Source of the DNA: Motacilla alba alba | Taxonomy: Eukaryota > Chordata > Aves > Passeriformes > Motacillidae | Reading direction: 5' to 3' | DNA length: 64,000 nt | Assembly (NCBI RefSeq): GCF_015832195.1 | Contig: NC_052019.1 | Coordinates: forward strand, 48,921,016-48,985,015 | In this document: in pieces, positions 50,392 to 62,720 of the stretch | Layout of the letters: every line of letters begins with the position of its first letter | How positions within the stretch are numbered: position 1 is the stretch's first letter | Notes under the pieces: generated by a model | Seen by the model: only the letters and a program-made list of their open reading frames with translations | What the model was told of the DNA's origin: nothing | The model's database searches: none | Translations under genes and position numbers: made by a program

Positions 50392-53300
50392 GTAAGTTCT
50401 TTGGCTTTTTTGGGTAGACTTGTCACATCTCTCAAGTGGTTTGTGAACAAAAGCTGAGCTGTCAGTCGGTGTGTGCTTTTTCTTCATTTCTACTGCCGTG
50501 ATTGAAAGACTGTGTGTTGGAGGAGAAGGTACTAACTGGCAGCTGAGATATATGTGTTCTGTGAAAAACTTTCCTGCCATTGTATTTTTGTGACAGCTTT
50601 CTTTCTAGGTGTCATGAAGCTCCTAAATCTGAGAGGTCAAAAGCAGAGGAGTATTTACAAAAGTTTGCAGTTCTGTTTTTCTTCTATATGTTAAAGCATT
50701 TTTTGCAAAGATGGCTTTAGGGGGGCAATTGAAATGCCTGAAAGACTTTGCAATTTTTTGCTCTTCCAAATTAGATCCGTCCTGATAGATTTCCCTGGCA
50801 CTATGCCAGCAATAGGTTTGGCCAAGAATGTCTTTATTATTTTAGTTTTGGCCCCAAAGATAATGGCGTTTTACAACATCTGTGAAGTGTCAGATAATGA
50901 GGAGTGCAAGCCTAGGGGTCATGTTGGTTACTGGGTGCAGTATCTTTTAGATACAGTTCTCAAATGCACAGATTTAATACAACATTTAGTGTTCAGGTGG
51001 TCACTGAACTGATATTTTTGTTATTCTTCAGTTTGAAGGATCATGCTTTTAAAATGGAATTAACTAGTAAAACCTGAAAGGGTGAAAGAACCTGCAAGAA
51101 GGGCCAGAGTCCATCATCACCTTTGCCAAAAGATACATTTGAAGTAAAATCTGCCTTTTATCTGTACTTTCATTTCCCTTCTCTCTGGGCTACAACTTCC
51201 ACAAATGCCTATAGATTGCCTGAAAAGAATCTATTAACCAGAATTAAAATTTGATAATACTAGATTAACAGATCTAAATGAAGTTAATCAACTTTTGCTC
51301 AGGTTAGGTGTTGAAATCTAGTCTTTTGTGGTGTATCTTATGCTATTGCTTAGGCTCATTGCTGTTAGGAAAACAGATCAATAAAGGAGAATAAAAATAA
51401 ACCTGTGCCACAGAAAGAACTGCTTTTAAAGTTATGTTAAGTAAGTATAAGCCCCACAAGTCTGTGTTGAGGTACTATTTATTCTCTGTCTGCTACTCCT
51501 AGTAAAAATAGTCTTCCTGTCATTGTCAAAGCTTTAATTTCACAATTTCTGAAAAGCAAAGTGGAGTTGCAGCAAAAAGAGCATATTTAACACAACAGTC
51601 CATAAAGCTTACCAGAAAGCAACATGCAAAGGTGGGAGGAATCCTGCTAATTTTGTACAGTCCTTTCTTAAAAAAGGATTTTTCCTCCTCTGCATGATAT
51701 GAACATGGCAGAACTGATGACAGTGAATAAGCAGATTTTATATATGATACATTTGTTCTGAACAATTTTGGTTCTGTAAAACAGAAAAAAAGTAATTTTT
51801 AACACTTAATTGCAAGGTAGATGTAGTAGTGAAATTCTGTCGGTAAATTCACACTAGAAAATGAAGAAAATTTATGGGGAAATTTGGAGTATGTCTTTTT
51901 CTACCTTGTGAAAGTAAAGTCCTATGCTCTGGTCAAGCTTGCTTCAGGCAGCCCCGTGCACCAACCTGTTAAGACAGAAGTGGTTTTATTGTCTGTTGTG
52001 CAAAGCTGGACCAGAGTATTTGGATTTCCACTTTTTGTGATCTCTAAAGTGCTCTGGTCATCTGGGCTGTAGCAGCAGAATCTTATAATCTGAAGCTGGG
52101 AAGTGATGGTGAGGAGACTCACACCAGTCTCCCTTTTTTGAGCATTGGAGACAGCAACAAGACTTTCCTCCAGCTGTTTGTAGTATTTTAAAATTATAAA
52201 TAATAATATAATTATTGTATATAATATAATCTTTAGAGAAGGTCAAATCACACCCCAGTGTTTTAATACTCCCTCCTCCAGGTTTTGGAGTAGTTTGCCT
52301 TCAAAGCTCACCAAGACAAATGTGCGGGCTTCCAACTTTTTCATATGCTACACACTAAGTGCTTGTCTGTACATCTTTTGTACATCATACAAAAGTGGAC
52401 TAGGATATTTCCCCTGTGGTTGGTAAAGAACATGCCTGGTCTCCTGTGGGGCTTCCAAATGTCATGCTTTTTCTTCAGCTGTATGCTCATAGTGCTTTTC
52501 TGTGCAATATTCTAACTTGTCCTGGGATCTTTCATCCTCAAAAGCCCGTCAAGTTTTGGTGGAGTCTGCCCTCTGTCAGCACATTACTAGAGGCTCAGTT
52601 AGGTACGGATGTGGAGGCTGATAGCCCCCTGACAACTTCTTCCTCCTACCTAGACTTTTCTCAACCCTCTGGGAGTTAAATGACATGCCTAAAATAGGAG
52701 TTCCTTCATGCTCATCTCAAGGTGTTCAGTTCTCCTGGCATATTGCCCTTTATTCTTACCTGTTCCAAAATGTAGCTCAAATAAAAATGCTTTCTAGGTT
52801 GGTTCATAGCATTTTCAGCTTTAAACAGGCAGCACTGGAATGTGTCAAAAAAATGCAATGTCAAATTATAGTAATCAAATATGAATGCTCTTGAATCTGC
52901 CTTAGGATGTAATTACTTTAAAAATGTGTAAAAGTGAACTTGTTTCCTTCTAAGGGGAGAGAGGAGGAGCCTTGGCATGTGCTGATAATGTAATTGCTTA
53001 GATGTTGCATTTTCTTGTGCCTTGGTCTTGGAATACAGCGTGGCTGTGGCTGCACAGCACAGCAAACATCCTCCTCACAGTGCTGGTAGCACAGCACTGC
53101 AATCTTCTCACTCAGGCACCCAGGCTGGTTTCTTGCAGAAGTGGTGGCAGAGGACAGTGGGCTGTGCTCCTCCTGGCATTGGGCTGGACGTGTCCAGGTT
53201 GTGCACCTGAGCAGAGGGGCTGGAATGAATCACCCTGTGTTGGACGCCTCCAGGGGTGGGGTGTTAACACCAGATTGCTGACCCCTGTTGACAACCAGAA

Positions 53301-53684
53301 GTAGCTTTATTCAAGTGCTCTGTCAAAGTTGCTGGCACCACAAAGAAACACAGGTGTTCTTTTTTGAAAGGTAGGAGCAAATCTTGGCATTGAGAGTTTG
53401 GTCCAAATGCCCCTGAAGTAATTTGGAGCTGCCCCATTTCATTGTGGATCAGCCCTAAAATATGAGTTTCTCAGACCCCTTTCTCATTATGGGGATGCTG
53501 TGTAACATCCCAAACCTACAGCACAGGCTGATAGCTTGAGAAAAGTTCTACTGAGCCAGGGCTCCTGTAGTTACTACACACATTTGCAGCTGTCTGAATG
53601 CTGCTCTTGTTGATGTAAATTAGAGGAGATGGATAGCTTTTTCCCTTTCCAGCTTCTGTGCTCTCCACTCACAAGCCTTCAAGT

Positions 53685-53708
53685 ATTTTAAAAATTAATT
53701 TTTAAAAT
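53685..53708. repeat. 24-bp perfect AT palindrome
   Basis: The segment attttaaaaattaa followed by its mirror tttttaaaat reads the same on both strands over 24 bases. It contains no G or C, so it may be only low complexity, but perfect self-complementarity of this length favours cruciform extrusion. Confidence 0.8.
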
Positions 53709-55690
53709 TTAATACTAACTAAACTGTTTTGGGCAGTGAAAGCTTTTGAGAATGGTCTCACCTCACTCTGGGTTATTATTCATGTTTGTTCTCTGGACAA
53801 CCAGCAAGGCACAGACAGTCAAAGTTGGATCATTGTCTCATTTCTGAAAATTTGAGAAATGTGATAGGCTTTAGATATGACTTCCTTACACCTTTAACTT
53901 GCTTGAGCCAAAACTTGGGATGTCTTGAGAATTTGCCTGTTGTGAAAAAAAAAAAAATTGTATTTGGTGCTTTCACTGTTTCTAGCAGTTTGCCAAGATT
54001 AGGTTTGTGAAAAATCAAATGGTAGTGCTGGAGTTTATGACAGCCTTTAATGGAATATTGAATTTTTATTCCTGTGCAGATTTTTTTTTGTTCTTTTTTT
54101 CCCCCCTGCTGCCACATTCCTTTCATTCCTTAGATCCCTTGCATATTGGGGCAGCTTTTGACTAACGGAGTTTAAAGGTGTATTTATTACTGGACAGAGG
54201 AAAACTGCATGTTGTATCCACAAACCTGAAAGCAAGTTTACTGCATTTACTGAGGATAGAGGCAGATGGCTTGATACCTGCTTGGTTATGATTTACAGCC
54301 AAAATAAATGCAAACTGAGTATGAAGGGCAAGTTGCCTACAGCATTCAGCTCCAAACCTGGGAATACATAATGCTGTACAACATGCCCAAAAATTGGTTG
54401 TCTTTTCTGAAAATTTAGCAGAATGTTTTCTCTTTTCTTTAGCCGACTCTTTTTATCTGTGTTCAAACCTAGAGTACTTATTAATCTTCACTAGTTTATA
54501 AATTAGGAAAAAAGATCTGCTGAGGTTTGGTTTGGTTTTGTGGGGTTTTTTTCCTAATTAGGAAAGTACCTCGAATTCGGACTCAGATTGTTTATACATC
54601 TGAGTCCTGCATGGAAGAACTTCCTAAAGTACTTGACTTTTTTTGTTGCACTATAGTTTGTACTGCAAAAGTAAAAATTGAAAATAATCTTTAAGAAACT
54701 CTTAATCTTGTGATGGGAGTACTTTTAACTGGTACTATTTGATAGCCAGACTAAGTTCAATATGTAAAATTAGTAAAATCTCATGGAAAACCATCATTTT
54801 TATTTATGGCCCTTATGAAGGAGCAGAGGGGGGAAGATGGTGGTGTTGTTTGTAATTTTTGCTGCAGCAGCTCAAGGAAGACTCATTAATGGGTTTATTT
54901 TGCAATTCTGTAAACAGAGAGACAGAGTTGGATTTGTGTGTAGCAGGTGTTATTTCCAAATACAAGTCAATAATTAAATACCTGGCTCCTTTGGTAGACA
55001 AACAACTACTTTTGGTTTCAAATAGCACTCTAAAAATGGGTTTCTCCATTAAAATAGGTCTCCCTTTAAAACAGAAAGGTCAAAACTCTGATTTGCACCA
55101 CGTCCTGCCCTGCAAGTCACTGTCATTGTTCCAGCAGCTGACATATCAGATAGCAATAACTTGGCACTCCTCTTGTGAAAATGGATCCTTGGATGCCTTA
55201 ACAGTGGCATGTGGTATCAGCCAGACCTACCTGCCACAGGAAAAGGGGTTTGACACAATTTAATATGATGTTATCTCCGCACTGTGCCTTCTGGCCCTAC
55301 CGCCCCATGAGAGATGACTGAGCTGATGATCACTTGCTGATATGATGACTTGGAATAAAATTCAGCAAGTGTGCTCTTCTGGGGTATTGTAGGAAGGGGT
55401 AGGAAGCCCTCTGCTGCCACCCACATGTGTACTAGAGGCTGGTCTGGAAGGATCCAAATTAATTTCAAAGTATTTTTTTTCTCAGCAGTTAGAGTAGCCA
55501 ACAACCCCTTTCAGGCCAGACTAACTAGCTGGTGCTCCAAAGGTTAAGTTTCAAACTAGGAACAGGGCAAGGATTTTCTGACTGCTTTTATGTGGAAAGT
55601 GGATACTTGCCTTTGGTACAAGTGCAAATTCTATACTGTTTATCAGGAGAGCAGTAGAGTAGTTTTACAACAATTTTGAATATTTTCTTC

Positions 55691-55706
55691 TTTTTTTTTT
55701 TTTTTT
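55691..55706 (+). repeat. Poly(T) run
   Basis: Sixteen T residues after 'tattttcttc'. No retrocopy body is recognised on the right. Confidence 0.9.
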
Positions 55707-58700
55707 CAACGGCAGTAACGTGCTTCTGGGTGTTAGCTGCGTGTTGTAGATAGCAATGCATCTCAGGTTGCTGAAACCACAGAGCAGGTGGCACATAATT
55801 TTGCATCACAATTATCTATGGCTGTAGCCATTCTGCCTTGTCTTATCACTCTGATAAAATTTTGTGTTTTGCTGGGATGGGAGCACTACACCAGCCTTGC
55901 TGTCTGAAGATTTCTACAAGACAAGTAATCATTCTAAAAAGCCCATTCAGTTTGTCTTAAGGATGTGATTTCTCAGTGTGGTACTTGGTTTGAGGAGTGT
56001 AACTTTAGGGTTAAATCAATTAACATTGTGATATTAATGAGATGTTTATTCTTCCTGCAGAGTTCTTCTTTCCTAATCTTTAGCAGGAGATTAATGTTGG
56101 TTTTGGGCTCAAGAAATTCAACTATTGAAGCAACAACTGATAAGAATGGCAAAGCTTTGGATTTTAGTTGGTCTGAGAAAAACAGTACCGGGAGATTTTC
56201 TAACCTTCCTGGCCAATTTGCATTATTTTTCCTCTATAAAGTACTTATTTGTTGAGTTGTCTTTTCACTGCATAATAATTACTTGAAATTATCAGAACCC
56301 CATATATTCCTTAATTTTTTACTACTTTTCCTACTTTTTCTCCTGCTGTACATTGAGTCTAAGGTTTTATTTGAAATGCAGTGTTGATAACCTTCTAAAC
56401 ATCATTATATGGGTGCTATCTATCCCATTGTGAGGCTAGCCTGAAATCATCTTTCCTAGACAGATGAATTACTCCTCCTCATCTCAGCATGGGTTCTATA
56501 TCACAACAATATAGATGATGTAAATATAGGTGTTTGCAAACTCATTCAAAGGTTATAGAAGCAAAAATATCACCAAATATTTCTATACAAAATGGCAAAA
56601 ATGGGGGATGATTACTCTGCAAAGAAATGTGTAATTCAAATGCTTTCCACCCAAATCCCTGGTCTCTTTGTCCAGTAGAGAGGGACAGCTTTTGACATGA
56701 TACATAGCTAATGCTTCCATGGCCATTCAAAGTCCACAAAAGCAATAATTTGGGGGTTTTCTTTACCCAGGAATTCTAGACACTCTGAAACTCCTGCCAA
56801 GTTGTCAAACCTCATCTACCCCTAACTCCTACAGATGCTCATAAAGTCAGAAATGTGGGGTGTATTGAAAGAAGTGTTTGGGACCAGTGTGCAATTCCAC
56901 TGTTGTTACTCATACTTAGAAAGGACTGTTAAAACCTCTTTCTGAAAACTACTGAATTCTTTGCATTATGGAGCTTTCTGGACATCCTATAGAGTCCAGA
57001 TGGAGCCTGGACATCCTCTGTTTTGACTCAGATCACATAACCCTTGGAAGTTGTAGCTACACCAAAGGCTGGCTGCCCAGAAAGGCTCTTCCAGCAGAGC
57101 AATTTTAGGTTCTCTTTAGGAAGGTTTTTTCTTATAAGAGTAGTTTATAAATATATTTGCTGTTATTCAGAAGATAGCAAAAGCATTTAAGAAACTGTTG
57201 GGCTTGCAACAACTCACTAGTTTCCAACATGCCAACAATAACAAAAAAAGGACTTACTTGAGATCTGTGCCAAATAACCCAGTCCTTGAGATGTGCAAGG
57301 GAAGGACACAGCACACGTGCTAGAGGCAAAAAAAATCCTCCCAGTGCACGACAGGTTTTTGGTTCTCTGCACATTTTATCCTGTCTAGTTCAAATGGCTC
57401 CAGAGGATTCCGCTGCTTTTGCAAGCCATTCCCAGTGCTAATGGAGTCATGTGGCTGGCGTGTCTTAATGGTCTTGAATTAAGGTGAAGTAGTGCACAAT
57501 TTATCTTACTGACTTAGAGATGCTTTCTTGTAGTGCACTGTCTGCTTCTTCCCTATTTGCTTTCACCTTGCATTTCCAAGAGCTGGCAGAAACTGCTGTT
57601 TCCAGATGCAAAATAGAAAGTGGGGATTGATCATTCGTGGGAGGAAAGGTTGAAGAAGAGCAGAAAGGTTTGTGTAGGAATGGAACAGCTTATTCACAAT
57701 TGTAATGTAATAGTTGTAATTGTCATGGGAATACAATTGCTCTAATTGCCAATAAAAGTACAAGGGATGTTTATAGCTGTTCACCAGCATGATGGGATCA
57801 GTTCCCAGCTCACCATGGCTTCCCAGCGCACTGAATGGGAGCTGGAATTTTGACAGGCTTGAGCATCCTGAATGTGGGCCACCCTGTTCCCCTAGGAAGC
57901 TGTTTTTCCGAGTGGGAGCCAGCGTGGCTAATGCAGCAGTTCCCACTGCTCCTTGATAGGGTAAGTCCTCAGTGCTGACACTGTGTTTCAAGTGCTCTTT
58001 GTAGTAACAACTTTGTTCTTAAATGGGAATACTTCATTTCATAAAGCTTGTACTAAGAGTTTCGGTTTTGCATCTGACCTTAACAGTTGTATCGGATTGG
58101 TAGAAATTCAGAACAACGTGAGTATTCAATCAGCTTGGCAAGATAGAGACAGGCAAGAGGAGGTCTTCATCAGCTATTTGTGCCAATTAGAGAAATGAGA
58201 TATTTTCGAAGTATACCCTTCATCCTTGCATATAAAGTAACTCCAGTGAGGCTGTACTGCACTCAGGGCTTGCAAAGCCCATTTGGGGCCTTCCCTTTGG
58301 GATATTCTGTACCATTTAACCTTTGTTCTAGGCAGTGTGGAAAAGATGAAGAGAGTCTCAATGCGCCATTGAGCATGGAATTACATTAATTATAGAAGCA
58401 ATTTACAGTGTTTCCACAGAGTTTTCTGACAGGAACTGCCTTTTGATGTTCCAGAGGCTTTCAGAGCTTTGTCAGGAACAGAATGGCATGGGCGGGTGTG
58501 GCTAAAATGGGTGTCTAGGCTGATCCTGGATGTTCTAAAAATAAATACATCATAGCAGACACTGCAGTGACCCTTTCCTGAATTATACGATTAGTCATGC
58601 TGCTGGAGATGCACTTGGGTCACAAACATAGCACAGAGGTATATGACTTTCCTAACTTCTGCAGCACATTGAAAAGGAGAGCTGCTGATTGACCCGGGCT

Positions 58701-61149
58701 CAGCTTCCACTCTGGCTGTTTTGTATCTGCCCTGCCCAAACGTGCTCTTTCATGGGGAAAAAATTTAGGCTTGCCAATAGTAGGTTAAGGAAAAAGCATT
58801 GTGAGCATTACAGTTTTCTCTCTGCCTTCTGGGTGGGGGTGACTTGTACCAACCCTTATTCCTTCCTGTTGCAAGGAAAGGGGCTCTCCTTTATTTCTTT
58901 TTCTTCTGCTGCTCAGCAATGCAAAATATGTGTAAAGCTTTCTATATAAAATTGCATCCTCTGAGGACATTTTTCAAATTTATTTAGCTTGACTAACACA
59001 AGGGGAGGGGTTGTGGCAGTTCATTTTCTGTACTATAATATAGTCCTCAGAAACTCCTGCCTTTTATCTTACACATGGACAAACAAATATATCACAATCA
59101 AAGGGTGGCAATCTGGTAGTTTAAATAGCTTTAAAGGGTTTAATTAAAACCTATTAAATACTTTTAACAGGTTTAAATAAAGAGAAGTGCAGAGCTTGGA
59201 GCTTTCATTCAAGGAAGGCTGGAGTGCTGATGAGCATGCTGAGCACATTTATTGTTCTATGGAGTGCAAACAATGTATTCATCCCTCTGTATTACACAGT
59301 AATAGAGATATCCACCAACCTTCACGTGAGAAGAAGGCACACTGAGAAAACTTGTGATTAAAAGCCTTTCGTAGGGAGTTTGTATTTCTTCTAAGGCAAT
59401 AAAAAAACCCCTTAAAACTGGCTATTTAAGTGCCCAGATTTCTATGTCCACACATAGAGAGGCAAATCATACTGTGCTTGGGTTGTTTCAAATACTCAGT
59501 AACACAGGGGCACTCATCCAACATTTCTCAATAATGTTTTGAGGAGGGGAGCCCTCACCAACCTACAGCCACGCTGGCTGAGGCTGGTCCTTGGCATCTG
59601 CCTTGTCAATATTTCTCTGTGCAGCAGGTCCCTAAGCAGGAGCTGTTTGCTGGGTGCTGTGAGCAGGCTTTGTGGGAGCCTTTTGCCTGGGAACTGGTGA
59701 TTCCCAGGAGCTCTCTGCCAGTGCTTAGTGTTGGGTCATGCTAGCCCCACGCCTGGGTGAGCAGGAGCTCTGGGGCAGTGCTGGCACCAAAGCTGCATTT
59801 CCTGCCTTCTCTCTGTTCCCTGCTGGAAAAATTGTGGCAGCTACCTCCCTTTCCTTCCTCCCCTCAACTCTTACTGCTGGCTGCCTCCAGCCCACCCAGT
59901 TTATGTTTCCTCTGCAGAACCCAAACCTCACATTGCCCCAGTTGCTGCTGCCCATTCCCGTGCAATGCAGGAGGAACACTGTCCCTGTCTCCTTTTCCAG
60001 CTATGGGGCTCTACATTTATGCTCTCCCTTCCCTAATGTCCATCTCTTTCAGCTCTTTTCAGGTGCTTTTCCCCTTTGTGGGGAGAGGGTTACGTGTCTC
60101 TGGCCCAGGAACTTCTCCCTGCCTGTGTGTCCTCCCCTATGCTCGTGCCTGTGAGTTTTCCCCACTCTTGTGCAGCAGGCTGTCTCTGTTGTGTGACACC
60201 AGCCTGCAAATCAGGACCAGCAGCTACAGAGAAGAAGTAGAAAGTGGACCTTAAGTGTAAAATCTCCCCGTGTAGGATTTGTATAGTTTGTTTTTAGTTT
60301 GTTGCTGAAGAGACGTGACTGGAAGGAAGGTAACAGCTTGGCAAACTGGAGGTGGTTTCCCACCTCCCTATGCAGCGGGAATCACAGGCTTCCAGCTGGC
60401 TGGCATCAGGCAGCAAAGGCTGTGGCCTTTCTCCCTGCCTTATGGTTTTAGCATTGCCCGTAGTATCTAAATACACCTCACAGGGATTCACCATAAACAC
60501 GGCCAGTGTAACTCTGTTCAGGGTCTGCATTGTCCTTCCAGATACCAATGTCAGAATGTCACAGCAGAGAAAACCCTGAGGTGGAAAAATGATTTATGTT
60601 GCAGGAGGCTGTGTTAAGAGCTTTTGCAGCAGTGCAAAACCATTGTGAGACCAGGCTGGAAAAACACTGCAATTCTGGCTTTTGGTGATAGTGAAGTGGC
60701 AGTGACCCGCATGGGGCTGTTACTGGGAACAGCTTTCCTTTCACCAGGGGCTGTCACAGCCTGAGTGGTTGTGTGCAGGTCCTGTTACAGGCACATCTGA
60801 ATGCAGGTGTGAGGGATGCCAACACGTTGGGTATTGCTTTGCATACTAAAAAAATATGAAAACACAAAGTTTTTGGGGTTTTTTGAGTTTGCCTCAAATT
60901 CATGAAGTTTGCAAATGGCTTTGTTTAGTTTATTATCCTTCTACATACTAATCTGCTGTGTCAGCTGCTATCAGCTTCAGTCATTCACAGGATTACATCA
61001 GAACCTTGGTTCCCATTTAAAATCTAGTTTATGTGACTATAGAAAGAAAATCTTGAGTACAAGTCCTTAAGGATTAAATGCTAGAAACTATCAAATACTA
61101 GAAACGGTATTACTTCTATAAAATTAATTCTTTCTGAAAAAAAAAATCT

Positions 61150-61166
61150 GGGGGGGGTGGGGGGAG
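61150..61166 (+). repeat. G-rich run with quadruplex potential
   Basis: Two long G-runs separated by one T (eight then six G), followed by AGG. They sit just after an A-run of nine. Confidence 0.8.
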
Positions 61167-61910
61167 GTATTCCCTTTTTTTCCCTAAAATTTTATTTCTG
61201 GAGTATTTCATTAATTTTTTTGTTTGTTTTTTTTTACCTTCGAATAGCAAGAAAGGAGTTGATGTTTCCAAACAGCACTGTTAAAATTGCACTTAAACCT
61301 CTTCTATTAGTACATCTGTAATTTTGTTCTTTGGATAATGTATGAACCTTTACACAAAATGCATTATGAAAGAAAAAATAAATTTATCTCAAGGGTTAGG
61401 GTAAACGGTCATGCACTGGAAAGAAAGACAAATGAGTAGTAAAAACAGAAATAGGAGAAGTGCAAGGACTGTACTGGGCCTGGGGAAAGATCAGATAAGA
61501 GAATGTAGAGATGAAGCAGCATTAAATGAAAGAGAAAATGTAACAGACAACAGAGCTCCAAGGTAAGAGTAAACAAGTTGTTTACTTGGTGTCAGGCAGC
61601 AGCTATTTCTTGGGACCTCTGAGTTCCCAGTACCAGATTTTCTACAAGGACAGCTATCACTTTCTTGAAAAAGGACTTTTTTTTTTTTTCCAAACTATAC
61701 AGTCTTTACATGGGTACTGCGGGAACAGTGGTTACAGGAGGCTCTTTCATGGTCACAAGGGCTGGCAGAATTATCATGGGCTAGAAAGAGATCACTATTT
61801 ATTCCTGATGGTGTGGAAAAACAGAAATCAAAAAAGCAACTTTAACTTCTCCATGACTTGTGTGTAGTTGCAAAGGCCCAGGGTCACACAAAAAAAACCC
61901 ATAATATAAC

Positions 61911-62176
61911 CTCCTGAAAGAGAGTAGATTTAGATCAGATATTAGGAAGAAATTTTTTACTAGAATTAGAGTAGAATTATTTAGGGTAGTGAGGTACTGG
62001 AACAGGTTGCCTGGGGAAGCTGTGGATGCTTTTTCCCCTGGAAGTGTTCAAGACCAGACTGGATGAGCTCTGAGCAAACTGGTCTAGTGGAGGATTTCCC
62101 AGCCAACAGCAGGGAGATTGGACCTAGATGATCTTTAAGATCCCTTCCAACCCAAACCATTCTGTGATTCTATGAC
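61911..62176 (+). mobile_element. CR1 LINE 3' end
   Basis: This is a plus-strand CR1 3' end with blocks in order: 'gaaagagagtagatttagat' near 61915, 'atattaggaagaaat' near 61939, 'tactggaacaggttgcctgg' near 61995, 'gaagctgtggatgc' near 62016, 'ggtctagtggagg' near 62081, 'gatgatctttaagatccctt' near 62127 and the 3' end 'accattctgtgattctatg' near 62157. An extra segment of about 20 bp ('agagtagaattatttagg') follows the 'ttttttactaga' block and is absent from the related copy at 14776. It is non-coding and 5'-truncated. It belongs to the same broad group as the copy at 14776. Confidence 0.93.
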
Positions 62177-62534
62177 AATACACAACAGACAAACGTAATA
62201 TAAACACCTGCAGGTTCTGCTTTATAACCTTGAAGCAAGGAGTTACCATGTGCAGGTTTCCTCAGGACACCTCTTTGGCAATTGCTCCCAGGTAGAGCCT
62301 ATAGAGCATTGGTTGGGTTTTGAGTGGGAATATATCACATCCTCATCAGCAAAATGGTGAGAACACCAGCTGCTGGCTGTTATGCCTACAGTTTGACACA
62401 GCACCGAAATACCTGCAGAGTTTGTAGTCCAAATTTCCCTTGCCCATTACCTCTCATTCAAACTTCAGTGGACATAAGTTTATTTCTTTGTCTTAGCTGC
62501 AACTCCTCACCCACTGACTGCTGTGGTTGTGCCT

Positions 62535-62720
62535 TCCATTAATCCTTCCCTCTCTAGGCTGAACAAATGCAATTTTTGCAATCCTTCCTTGAGAGGTCAT
62601 TTTTCTCTAGACTCCTCATGATTTTTATGGTTCTCTGCTAACTCCCCACCTCCAGGAATCCACATCCTTTTTCATACACTTCTGAAGCTGGACCATGTGC
62701 TTCATCTGAATGAAAGGATT
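62535..62720 (-). mobile_element. Older CR1 fragment, antisense
   Basis: Reading the plus strand, the blocks 'ctctctaggctgaacaaatg' near 62552, 'cttgagaggtcatttttctc' near 62589, 'catgatttttatggttctctgc' near 62618, 'aatccacatcctttttc' near 62657 and 'tctgaagctggacc' near 62681 follow the order of an antisense CR1 just upstream of its 3' UTR. That is the segment which in sense orientation reads like 'gagaagagcaacaaaaatgatt...gaagaatttagtctggagaag'. Divergence is high, and neither the CR1 3' tail nor an intact frame remains. Its age resembles the copy at 7760 rather than the young 3' ends. Boundaries are approximate. Confidence 0.6.

Larger units (their letters stand above)
50392..61910. other. 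Downstream unique DNA; possible introns, no exon confidently placed
   Basis: If the exon at 50331 is real, this is its first intron or the following gene body. I scanned it for cysteine-rich exons (defensin, Kazal, WAP and chemokine patterns) and found none I would defend. Landmarks are an AT palindrome at 53685-53708, a 13-base A-run near 53945, T-runs near 54081 and at 55691-55706, a C/T-rich GC-elevated stretch at about 59700-60240 and G-runs at 61150-61166. The 165-codon frame at 59757-60254 is a product of C/T-rich composition. Confidence 0.45.

Noticed and set aside
50610..50695. Segment after 'ctttctttctag' at about 50610 that repeats the word gtcatgaagctcct
   Set aside because: It joins exon 50331 in phase but closes after 29 codons with only two cysteines near its end. 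It looks like chance. Kept only as an alternative acceptor.
52805..52894. Frame ending ALECVKKMQCQ...YECS, considered as a cysteine-rich second exon
   Set aside because: The acceptor ('ctttaaacag') is in the wrong phase for the exon at 50391, and the cysteine spacing fits no known small secreted family.
53002..53304. Trp/Cys-rich 100-codon frame 2.6 kb after the signal-peptide exon
   Set aside because: It has no phase-1 acceptor at its start, no recognisable cysteine spacing, and an open opposite strand over the same bases.
59757..60254. 165-codon open frame rich in Ser, Leu, Pro and Cys
   Set aside because: It lies in a C/T-rich stretch where stop codons are rare. A second overlapping frame (59738-60154) is open for the same reason. 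No family resemblance.
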